DNA of 64,000 nucleotides. It comes from Anthoceros angustus (taxonomy: Eukaryota; Streptophyta; Anthocerotopsida; Anthocerotales; Anthocerotaceae). The position numbers were made by a program, and so were the translations under genes. Below, in pieces: positions 1-10,191 of the stretch. The notes beneath the pieces were generated by a model. The model worked only from the letters and a program-made list of their open reading frames with translations, had not been told where the DNA came from and ran no database searches. Numbering within the stretch: the first letter of the stretch is position 1; each line of letters begins with the position of its first letter. Location of the stretch: positions 372,001 to 436,000 of the forward strand of contig MU008194.1 of assembly GCA_010909165.1 (NCBI GenBank), in the 5' to 3' direction.

Positions 1-2
1 AA

Positions 3-3000
3 TTGGTGGAAATATTGCCGGTTCTGATGGAGCAGCAAAATCTTGGCGATAGGATTTTGAGAAAACTCTGTGCCCTTCACGTTGTCCAAGACATTCGGCG
101 GATGAATCTGAAGCATAAGAATAACCCCCAAAATAAGGCTCTTCAGAACGTGCTGTTCAAGCTTGTGCAGGTGAGTTCTTGTTCTCTTCATTTGCTAGCG
201 TAACGAGAGATTGTACTTAGTTTTCAAGTTGGCACACAATGCATTCAGCGCTCCTCATGGGTCTTCTCGAATGTGCCTGAAAGCTCAGGACGAAGATGAG
301 GTGAAGGCCAAAAGGGCTTTAGTTGTTTTAGCCGAACTCCACAGGCGGAAAGTTTGGGTGGACGAGCGCACATCAAATGCCATCTGTACAGCGTGCTTTC
401 ACAAGTCCTCTAGGTACTGCCACTCTTTCCTGCAGGAGAATGCTGAAGACTCTGACAATGGAACGGATTTCTTGTTGCTTCTAGATGCATCTCTTATCTG
501 CAGAGTTCACTGACTTTCCATTGCTGACAGAATAATGATTTCTGCTTTGCGGTTCCTGCTCGGATATGATCGGGAGATCAAAGAGGCTGATGACTCTGAT
601 GATGATGAGGCTGATGTCGAAAAGCCGTCTGGTGCAGTGTCTGTTGACCGTGAGGCGTTTTACAAGGTGAGATAGCTGATTTGAACAGGTGACCTTCTTA
701 CAAAGAAGTCAGGCAAGCTGTTTTATCATTCTAATGAGGTGCCATCCTCTGGCAATGCAGGCTCATCACAAGGGAACGACATCTAGTCAAAAGAAAAAGC
801 AGGCCAAATTGCAGCGAGCAATCAGAAGTATGAAGAAACAGCAGCGCCTTGAAAGTACAAAATCAGAATATGTTGGCTATATTCCTTTGAAGCATGTTTA
901 TGATCCACAAGTGAGTCTCGTGTTAAAGCCAGAGTGTTTTGGTGCAGCCCCTTGATAAGAGGGACTTCCATTCACGAGATTTGCACTTCCACCTTATGCT
1001 TGATCACTGGGAGTGGCTGATCCGCTTCTGATGCTTTTTTGCATGTGTTTCTCTCAATCAGAAATTTGCTGAGAAGCTGTTTGAGAGGCTTCGTTCTTGT
1101 AATGAGCGCTTTGAGGTATGGAGTTTCTTCTCTCTAAGGTTATGGGTGATGTCGCTCAGCACTATTTGTTCTTATCCTAATAATCTGGCGTATGGCCTGC
1201 AGGTGAAATTGATGATGATGTCAGTGATATCAAGGGCTATTGGCATTCACAGGCTGATCCTTCTCAATTTCTATCCCTTTCTTCAAAAATATATACAGGT
1301 TAGCGTTTGCTCAGACCCTTGCTACTATCTCACAGTTCCAGCCACCAGAACTTGCTTCTCATATCTCCTCTGTGCTGCAAATGCAGCCACATCAGCGGGA
1401 TGTAACTCATCTTCTTGCTGCAGCTGTCCAAGCCTGTCATGACCTGGTACACCAATCATAAACTGTTGAAACTTTGGTGAAGCCACCTCCAGCTACTTTT
1501 CAGTTTGCCAGGAACATAAAATTTGAGTGCTTACAGGTACCCCCTGATGCTGTAGAGACACTAGTGAGGCAACTCGTGAACCAGTTTGTGCATGACCGAG
1601 CTCGCCCAGAGGTACTTGTTTTCTTCCAGTTATTTTCATCGGAGTATGGTGATGGGTCTTGTGTAGCTTCAAATCTTTGCCTTCAAACCAATCTTCACAT
1701 GATAAGAGTCTCAGAGTGATGGCTTGTAGAAACGTTTCTTGATGACGCCACTTATTTTCGGCCATATGTACAGGTGATAGCTGTGGGCCTAAATGTGGTC
1801 AGGGAGATGTGCATCCGGATGCCTCTGGTTTGCTGCCATGCTTACTCCCAACTCTCACTGAGAAAGTTGCTTCTACTGGTCATCAATTTTTTGTGTCTTT
1901 GAGCTTTCCATTCCAAGAGAGTCACATCGTGGCTTGTGTGCATATCAGATCATGACAGAAGAATTGCTTCGGGATCTTGCTGCTTACAAGAAGTCTCGGG
2001 AGAAGGCCATTTCGTCTGCAGCAAGAGGCCTAATTGCCGTCTATCGTCAGGTGAGCTGTGCTCCCAGAAAGGTCCTTCCTGCTGTGTGCTACATTAACCG
2101 GTGGCTAACTTGATTCCTGCTGATCAGCTTTGGCCATCCTTACTGGAGAAGAAAGATAGAGGCCGGGGGGCAAATCTTCAAGCACAGCCACGAGCATTTG
2201 GTGCAGCGGAGGTTGCCTCAGGTGTGCCAGGGGCTGAACTCCTGCAGGAAGATGATGCCTCTGATGAAAACTCAGATCTTGTCGAGGGCAATCTCAATGA
2301 AGAATGTGAATCTTCAGATGGAGAAGGTTCTGACTTGCAGACAGAAAACAGCAATGGTGAAAATGACCTGGAGACTAGTGAGCTGGAAGAAACAGATCCT
2401 GGAGGAGATGATGATCTCAGGGGGGACGATGAGGATGATGATGAACTTGATGGAGAGAGTGATGAGGATGAGGGGGATCAGGATACTGATGTGGATGAAG
2501 AGGAGGATGAAGAGGTGCAGGTTGAAGATGGAAAAGAAGGAAGCTCTATGGGAGACGGGTATGATGCAGTACCGAACAACAGGAAAAGGAAGTTTGTAAC
2601 AGACGGTCCTATTCAAGAGCAGAGTCTTCGGAATTTGAAAAGGCTTGCTGCTGGTGGAGCTTCAGCAGCTTCTGAGGCTGTGAGCCAAGATGGTGATGGC
2701 ATCTTATCAAATGAGGACTTTGAACGGATTCGCAAGCTGCAGGTGAGGTGACAGGAATCACTTTTTTCGGTGGCCAGGATGCTTTCCTTTGTTGCCTAGC
2801 TCCTGTCTTTGTACGTGCATAACGTTGCTAGTGTGTAAATCAGGCTAAGCGGGCGACACAAACAGCGCTAGCAGCACATGGTATGGCTAAAGGAAGCAAG
2901 GGGAGAAACACGCCAATCAAAATTCCAGAGTCTAACAGTATCAGCGACAGAAGAGTGGATCCTTCCGATCTGGAGGTACTCCCTTCAAGCAGCATTGCTG

Positions 3001-3415
3001 AATTGTTGAACAAAACAAGGTGGCCCTCTGCTTTGGAACTGGTCTCTAAAACGCCTAATTTGCACGTGCAGCCTATGATCCACAAACGAAGAGAGAGGGA
3101 AGAGCGGATAGCTGCAGCTAAGGCTGGCCGTGAGGATCGTCAAGCATATGGTGCTCGCACTGCCATTAAGAAGAAGAAGGTATGTCACTTTTGTGCAGCC
3201 ATGGCTGCCTTGTGGCGCAGGCTACGAGTCGCCCCTAACGACATAACGTATTGTGCTTGCAGAGTGGAGGGTTGAGCAACAGGGAGAAGGAGAAGCGGAA
3301 AGGATTGCCTTTAGCTGCAAAACGAGCCAAGATTGCACGATCAAAGGAGCGAAAGAAAGTGAAAGGAAGGTCAGCTGCCAAACAATTCAGAGGCAAGAAG
3401 GCTTGGAAACAATAG
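3..3415 (+). CDS. SDA1: SDA1 homologue, ribosome biogenesis factor (5' partial)
   Basis: SDA1 is a conserved nucleolar protein needed for 60S ribosomal subunit maturation and export. The reading enters mid-protein and can be followed through about 14 exons with GT-AG introns. Recognisable family blocks in order are a region with [20 protein letters not shown] (exon ending 170), [20 protein letters not shown] (from 289), the [20 protein letters not shown] block (about 1203-1299), [20 protein letters not shown], a long acidic Asp/Glu stretch (about 2260-2560), VDPSDLE spliced to [10 protein letters not shown], and [10 protein letters not shown]. The last exon (about 3264-3415) is Lys/Arg-rich and ends FRGKKAWKQ then TAG. 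Every junction tested keeps frame. The N-terminal roughly 100 residues lie before base 1. The acidic middle and basic tail are usual for the family. I am confident of the identity; individual junctions were read by eye. Confidence 0.93.
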
Positions 3416-3439
3416 TGCAAGATCATATACACTTTTTTG

Positions 3440-3740
3440 TGTTTTACAAAATTTCACGGTCGCCATTCCTGCCCAACATACTGTGCTCTTCTGTTGGCAA
3501 CCCATCAACCACTACATCCGCATCGGGATGGTGCACGCTGATGGAAGCGTTCCACTTGCCTCCTTGGCTCGGTCCCTCCAGCAGGACCCTTCTTGCCGAC
3601 ATCAACATCCTCGTCATCCATTGAAGCTGCGTCAACCATGTCAATGCAGGTTGTGAAGCAACAGTGTACATGATTAAGTGCCCACTTGACTTTGGCCATG
3701 TAATTTGCACCGCACTTGCTGAAAAATCTACATGGACGTT
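3440..3740. repeat. Diverged repeat, partner of 7490-7730
   Basis: This segment shares ordered short blocks with 7490-7730: a TTCTGTTGGC block followed by ATCAACCA, a CTTCTTGC block followed by CATCA, GTCATCCAT, and GTTGTGA followed by AAGCA. On the minus strand it holds an open frame that includes MDDEDVDVGKK; the partner is broken in the same place. The most economical reading is two old copies of a mobile or duplicated segment about 4 kb apart. I do not recognise a protein family. Confidence 0.4.
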
Positions 3741-3929
3741 TCTTCGGCGAAGAGATGGGCACACCGTTGATCCTCTAAATCCTCATTGTTAGTGCTCATA
3801 CTCCTCCTATCCTCGTCCAGTCTGAAGAGACTGTAAGACATTGAAGGCAGTTCCCAATAAGAAATTGAGGCAGTTCTCGCCGAGGCGGTCGTCTATATAT
3901 CTGTCTGGGCATGGACCACTACCGAATTG

Positions 3930-4100
3930 TCCATGCTGAACTGCTCTTTCAGGATTGGAATAATGTGCTCTTTCAGGATTGAAAGTTGTCTATGCTAAAC
4001 TGCTTTTTCGGGATTGGAATAATGTATGTGCTGAACTGCTCTTTCAGGATTGGAATAACGTTTGTGCTGAACTACTCTTTCAAGATTGAAATAACCTTTT
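3930..4100. repeat. Short degenerate tandem repeat, CTCTTTCAGGATTGGAATAA
   Basis: The phrase CTGCTCTTTCAGGATTGGAATAA recurs about five times with variants and spacings near 30-45 bp. No coding potential goes with it. Confidence 0.6.
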
Positions 4101-4319
4101 CCGTTACTTGGGCCTCCAAGAGCACACCCTTTCTTTTAAAAGCAGCATCTCCTCCTTAAACAAAGATTTTTCTTGCAACACCCTCATAAGCACATTCTCT
4201 AGTTTGATGTTCGTCAAGTACGCAAAGTCTCTCTTCATATCATGGAGCTTTTGCGGCCTCTACTATTGCCAAACATATGCAGCCTCGTTATGATGGAGTA
4301 TTGAATCTATGTGGTTCAC

Positions 4320-4690
4320 CAAATATATTTGCTACTCGGCAGGGCACACTTCTTCCCTAGCAACCCCCTTGAAGCCCACCATGACGAAGCACACAGGTAT
4401 TTCGGCCCGCTCCACGCACTGCTAGGCCAAAGAATCCTCATTCCGAATGTCAGGAGTGCTGGTGCTGAGGGTGTCCACCAGCAGCAAATGGCCCATGTGA
4501 CCGCTAGAAAGTGTCAGTTCGCACCTGTAAACTTCCATACTAGCCCGTCTCTGTGGTTAGAGTGACTTTTATCGATTTTACGTACCAAGTTGCCTCGGCC
4601 ACACTTGCTCAAGATGCATCTCACAAGAGTGGTCTTGCCTACCTTCTCCTCTCCGACCACCAAAACGACTTTATGAAAATGGCGAAGTTT
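4320..4690 (-). pseudogene. Fragment of a P-loop NTPase, frame-broken
   Basis: Read on the minus strand, about 4680-4530 encodes a Walker A-like segment, VVGEEKVGKTTLVRCILSK, after a hydrophobic strand (KVVLVV), and is then stopped. In another frame, about 4500-4330 continues with GHLLLVDTLSTSTPD, which resembles a Walker B/G3 strand, and then ERAEIPVCFVMVGFKG. The arrangement suggests a decayed GTPase- or ATPase-like gene. The fragment is short and the frames disagree, so the family cannot be named. Confidence 0.35.
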
Positions 4691-4727
4691 CTTGTCTACC
4701 CTACAAATGAGAAGTTTACATGTCGGT

Positions 4728-4965
4728 GGTTTATTCGATATTTTACATTCAATAGATTATTCGACATTTTACATTCAATAGTTTATTCGATATTTTACAT
4801 TCGACAGTTTATTCGATATTTTACATTCAATAGATTATTCGATATTTTACATTCAACAGTTTATTCAATATTTTACATTCGACAGTTTATTTGATATTTT
4901 ATATTCAACAGATTATTAAACATTTTACATTCAACAGTTTATTCGATATTTTATATTCGAGAATT
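4728..4965. repeat. 26-bp AT-rich tandem array (about 9 copies)
   Basis: Units follow the pattern TTTATTCGATATTTTACATT followed by CAATAG or CGACAG. About nine copies run head to tail with few substitutions, and the last units are more diverged. Because 26 is not a multiple of three, the open frame that crosses it on the plus strand is a by-product and not evidence of a protein. Confidence 0.85.
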
Positions 4966-7900
4966 TAACAAGTTTGCGCACCAGAATCACAACAAGCCCT
5001 AAAAACTCTAAATGTTTGTACATGTGCCGGTTGTGAGAATGACTTTCTTTTACGAAGGCTCAGAATTGGATAAAGTTGAAAATCAAATACAACTGTGCAC
5101 ACATTAATAAGACCTAAACTCTTCAAAACGGCCGTTTTTGGTGCGGATTTTTTAGCATGCAATTTGGGGTTGTGGAAGTCCGTGTGCAAAAAAGGGTTAC
5201 TGAAGAAACCCCTTTCTACCTAGACGCTGTCCGGCGGGCGAGCTCACATCACGAGTAGGGTGTGAGGGCCCGGGTGGAACATGTCTCAAAGAAAAAAGCT
5301 TTGCCTCTAAATTAACCAAAGAGAGAGATTTAAGACCGTATAGTCTAGGCAACGGATCTGTAATAGCCTTCGCCTTGCTCGGGCTGCAGTCGGTGGGTGG
5401 GTCTAGCGCACCGGCCATCTAACTCGGCCGTGATGCTACGCGACGGAATGTGCACACGTCGGGGAGGACGACTTAGAGGAGTTGAGGTCTAGCGGCCTCG
5501 ACTCCTTTGCGCCAGAGTGCCCCTCCGATCACACGTTCTATAATACAAAAAAACTTGCTCAACGTGCTTCCTACACTGTGATTGCGAGGCGGGAGATGGG
5601 ATTTGCATGCCCTCCTGCCCACGCTTGTACCGTTCTGGGGATCAAAGAAAAGGTTATATTGGGATCATTTTTTGAGGACACACATCACCGGACAGCCGGC
5701 TTTGATTTCTAACGGTTTAAAGCAGCACAATGCCCATGGCACCGGCCAGCGTGATGACCCACAAATGTCTGGCCCTGGCCCCTCTACATTCACCTTGCGT
5801 GTCCTAGCCAAGTCAGCACAATGAATGACTCCGGCCGCATAGCCATCTGCTGCCGCGGTGAGAGGGAATTATGTACAGGGTGAGCTTAAAGTAGCAGACC
5901 AGGGAGCTCTGTAAAAGCAAGATGTGGAGGAATGCCAAGCAATGAGATTCCCACCACGCGCCCTTAGGATACACACAACAAGAGCCTCATAGCTAAATTA
6001 GCCCTTGGCTATGCAATCCAAGTGAACATTTCTTTAAACTTCAGGCCATGCTGATCTTTTGGTGAAATCCTTGAGAGCTTTCTCCAGAAGCAATGGCAAA
6101 CTATCAAACATTTCTTGTTTGAAAGCCCATTTAAGGCGTACCTACAACATTTTATTTCATAGCCATCCAATTTCATACGCTTGAAATATCATCAAACACA
6201 GAATTGTAGGCCACATGGTTACGGTCACTGTCCAGTGGATTTAGCACCATGGCTTTCTCATTTGTGTCCGGGAGCACATTCAAGGGTTAATGCGAAAGAA
6301 TTACAAATGAGGTCGTAGACAACCAGCAACTGTCCAATGGATGTATCACCGTGTACATGCGTGCCGGTGGATGTATCACCGCGTACACGCTGGGTTTTTG
6401 TTTCAAGTTTTTGTATATTTTATTTATATTAAGGTGTATATGATGATTCTATATCTCAAATCAGTATTTGAGCTAATTATATGTGAAGGTCATTGATGTG
6501 AATAGAGATCATTCACACGCTAATAAGCCTGCATTTTAGAAATAGAGGGAGTCAATTTCATACTTGAATTAGTTCATTTCAAACTTAAGTTATATGTGAT
6601 ACTGAATGTTTCTCTAAATCTAAATCTAAGTTATAACAAATGTGTATTAGATTTTATTGAATATCTTTACCCTATATTTTTTAAAAACTATGAAAAAAAC
6701 TATTTAAAAAAGTTGTACCAACTTTTAAACACTTTTCGACGCTCCTCATGTATGGGAAGGAGTCGACTCAAAGCTTAAAGAGACCTTCCTTGAGAGCATG
6801 GCTCGGGGTACAAGTTTCTATTGTTGTTCACCTGCTGTCTCGGTTGACTAACCCGTTTACTGTTGCTTTGATCATTGTTATGCAGTGATCATGTATGCAC
6901 TCTAATGATTAAATGTTGTTCAAAGGCCTTGCCATTCCATCTAATTCTTGTCATATAGAAGTCATCAGCTCAGTGTTGCAACATAGAGCATTGTTAAGCA
7001 ACCAATGGCAAACGGGTTGAGACCAACTGACTTTGCTAATTGCCCATCCAGAGTTGCGAACAAAGTGCTCAACTTATGTCTCCCATGTTTCAGCTCTTGT
7101 CCCAACACGAGACTGCCCTGTGTGCAAGAAATTGTCTTCTCTAACAAAAGTCTGAATGCGTCTTGTGCATTAGGCTTACCTATGGAAGAGCAATTTCCAA
7201 TTCCTTATTTCCTAGCAGCAATTGGCATTGAATGTGTGTTTTTCTCTTCCCTTTAGGTAACAGCAGAAATTTGCTCTCATAAATTTGTTCTTGGGACGGG
7301 CAACCCAGGAGTTCGAAGTATGATCCCGGTGCACGGACATACCGTCCGAGTAGTTGAACTCGCTTGTTGTGAAAGATGGGTCATGGTGGGTCATGGTGGG
7401 TCATGGTGCCTCACCTTCCAAGTGGAGCAAACCGGAAAAGCCTGAGGCTGGCAGGCGTTTCATTGCCGTTTACGCAAATTGTACAATGTGTCGCCATTTC
7501 TGACCTGCATATGTATTTTGTTTTCTGTTGGCGACCAATCAACCATACGTGCCCGCTCATCAATCTGATCACGTCACTGGCAGACCCCGGTCACGTAGCA
7601 TGGATGACTCGTTACTGTCTTCTTGCGGGCATCACCATTGCCGTCAATGCGTCATCCATTATTCAAGACATTTGTACCAGTTGTGACAAAGCAGGTGCAG
7701 GATGGATATGGCACGGCCGCCCCATAATATATAACCAATTGCTGTGTGGGGTCACGTACATATTCCGAGGTATGCCGGGATGTGATCACCTGCATAGGGG
7801 AGTTTGGGAGAGAACAACATCAGTCTGGATCATCACACCACCAGGGCAAGCCAAGTCCAGGGAGGCTGCACCAAGGGAAGGAGCATCTTCAGGCTGACTC

Positions 7901-8121
7901 TGTGCGCTTTTGCGAGCCTCCAAAATTATGCGAGCTGGGAAGGAAAGGATCCCCAGCAGGTATGGCAATGGCATTTTAGGTCTTTTCGTCTGCCACCATG
8001 GGCAAATTGCAACTGAGTGAGCATGCGTCCAGGTTTGGGGCAGGGTATCAATTCCTCGCACGGCAACTTGCAGGCTGATTGGCAAGACATTGGAGTGGTG
8101 TTCCAAAGGCTGGCGGCAACC
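4966..8121. other. Gene-poor spacer upstream of the P450
   Basis: I see no supported gene here. The part from 5200 to 5870 is GC-richer but has no convincing frame; 6400-6780 is AT-rich. Minor features are a near-duplicate GGATGTATCACCG at about 6339 and 6366, the diverged repeat at 7490-7730, and a 10-bp triplet repeat (GGGTCATGGT) at 7378-7408. A TATA-like ATAATATATAA near 7726 lies about 390 bp before the P450 start and is only a weak promoter candidate. Confidence 0.5.
7490..7730. repeat. Diverged repeat, partner of 3440-3740
   Basis: Same ordered blocks as at 3440-3740, with many substitutions. It lies about 400 bp upstream of the P450 start codon and has no intact frame. Confidence 0.4.
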
Positions 8122-10191
8122 ATGGATGCCTTGACTTGGATCCTGGCTGCACTGGTTGCCTTTGTACTCTATCTCTGCTACGAGCTATGGGTTGTCGAGA
8201 AGGATACACGGGGTCCCAAGGGCTGGCCAGTAATTGGCTGCACCGTTGACATAATTCGTCACAAAGATACCTTGTTGGACTGGCTCACTGTCTTCGCTAA
8301 GGAGCGTACCACGTTCAGAGTGCCCGCACTTCACCGCACTTTCACCGTCACGACGCACCCACCCAACATTGAGCACATTCTGAGAGGCAACTTCGAGAAC
8401 TTCCCTAAGGTAATGGATCAGGAATCCTAACAGTGTGTACTACCGGAATGGGATGCCTGATTCTGAGCATCTTGGATGCTTGTGACACACATGTGCTTGT
8501 CTCGCTTCAAAATGCGAACGCACCACTGAAGTGCATGCAGGGCAGGAATCCTTCCGTTTATTGGAAGAGCTGTTGGGGAATGGCATTTTCAACACTGATG
8601 GAGAGATGTGGAAGACGCAGCGGAAGACTGCAAGCTTCGAGTTCTCTTCCAGAGTGCTTCGTGATTACAGCACCAACGCGTTTAGAGACGGTGCTGTTCG
8701 GCTGTGCAGCATTATTGCCCAAGCTTCGGGAAAGGAGGAGGTTGTTGACATGCAGGTGAATGATGGTGTGCGGAGCATGTTGCAATCAGTCTTCTTAATG
8801 CTCAGGAATTTTGCCTGACAGATTCGGGCAAGCCATTGCAGGATCTCTTTCTGCGCATGACATTCGATTCCATTTGCAAAATCGGGTTTGGAGTTGAAAT
8901 GGGGACTCTGGATCTCAGCTTGCCTTTCAACGAATTCGCCAGTTGCTTCGATGCTGCATCAGCCAGGGCTTTTGACCGGTTCTTAGACCCATTGTGGAAG
9001 GTGAAGAGATTTCTGCGAGTAGGCAGTGAAGGCGCGATGATCAGACAAAGGAAGGTGTTAAATGAGTTCACAGGCAACGTGATTAGGGAACGCCAGGTTG
9101 AGATGAAAGCCCAGAGCGAGGCTGAGCACGAGGCGAGTTTCCGTGGTGGATGCTTGCCTGTTCTCGTGTATTCTGAAGTTCTGACCACCTCTCTTCTTAT
9201 CCCATGTTCGCAATGTGACGTGGTAGCCATGTTCCGGTGCCTGGGTTCAGGCAAGGTCGGATCTTCTGTCACGCTTCATAGTACTGGGCCGGGCGCACGG
9301 CAATCTGCTGGCCGATCGCGAAGACGCCAGCCAAACTCTGCGCGACATGATCCTCAATTTCATCATCGCCGGGCGTGACACTTCAGCTGTGGCTCTGTCA
9401 TGGTTCTTCTACCGCCTTGCTTGCCATCCTGAAGTGGAAGATAAGGTTGTGAGTGAGCTGCTGACATTGGAGAGGGGAGAGCAAGAGTCCAGCAGGGTGG
9501 AGGACAGTGTCCAGATATTCGCGAGCTCGCTCAACTACGAAACTCTGCATCATCTGGATTACTTGCACGCAGCTATCACCGAGACTCTGCGGCTGCATCC
9601 ATCGGTCCCGCTGGTAAGAAGCCACTTCGTCTCTGCTGTCGCTCTTTCCAGATCTACCAGCAGACTACAGCTGCCATGCACTTCTGCCTTTGCTTGCCTT
9701 GTGCCAGATTACAAAGACGACTGTAGCAGACGATACCCTCCCGGATGGAACAAGGTTGGAGAGAGGTTCGATGATCACATATGCTGCTTACTGCATGGGC
9801 CGTGTGGAAAGGGTATGGGGGGATGATGCTTGTGAGTTCAAGCCTGAGCGATGGCTGAAGAACGGCGTTTTCCAACCAGAGTCGCCTTACAAATTCATCT
9901 CCTTTAATGTCGGTCATTTCCTAACCCTAACAGCGCTGATAGCTGCCTTGCCAATGGCTAAATCTTACCAACGGTGCTCAATTTTGATGCTTGCAGGCTG
10001 GTCCCCGTTCTTGTTTGGGCAAGGACTCTGCCTATCTCCAAATGAAGATGGCAGCAGCGCTCATCCTCCGGCATTTCAAGTTCCAGCTGGTCTCCTCTGG
10101 CAACGTGACCTATCGTGTGTCGTTGGTCGCTCCAATCAAGGACGGCTTGAAAATGAGAGTCCGCAGAAGAAACGATACAAGGAGTCTCTAA
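8122..10191 (+). CDS. Cytochrome P450, CYP86 clan (CYP704-like)
   Basis: A membrane-anchored heme monooxygenase; this clan mostly omega-hydroxylates fatty acids for cutin, suberin or sporopollenin precursors. Six exons fit in frame: 8122-8409, 8546-8755, 8842-9145, 9282-9613, 9708-9908 and 9997-10191, giving 509 residues, a normal length. The N-terminus has an ER anchor (WILAALVAFVLYLCYELWVV). The I-helix is AGRDTSA, the K-helix is ETLRLHP, then FKPERW, and the heme loop is FNAGPRSCLG with its cysteine, formed across the last intron. SAYLQMKMAAAL after the heme loop is typical of CYP704/CYP86 members. The start MDALTW was chosen because the anchor follows it at once. The 3' end lies in a tandem duplication (see 9887-12765). 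The subfamily is an inference from remembered motifs. Confidence 0.9.

Noticed and set aside
2198-2599. 133-codon plus-strand frame inside SDA1
   Set aside because: It is the +1 frame of the acidic GAT/GAG-rich SDA1 exon and gives only Met/Arg/Glu-rich sequence.
4553-4894. Repeat protein with FDILHS/FYIRQF motif
   Set aside because: It is the 26-bp AT-rich array read in one frame; the repeat length is not a multiple of three and there is no homology.
5200-5870. GC-richer stretch considered as rRNA or snRNA
   Set aside because: I compared it with the remembered 5S rRNA sequence and looked for snRNA-like motifs; none fits.
7300-7340. GAGTTCGAAGTATGATCCCG considered as a tRNA T-arm
   Set aside because: No matching A box, acceptor stem or anticodon arm in reach.
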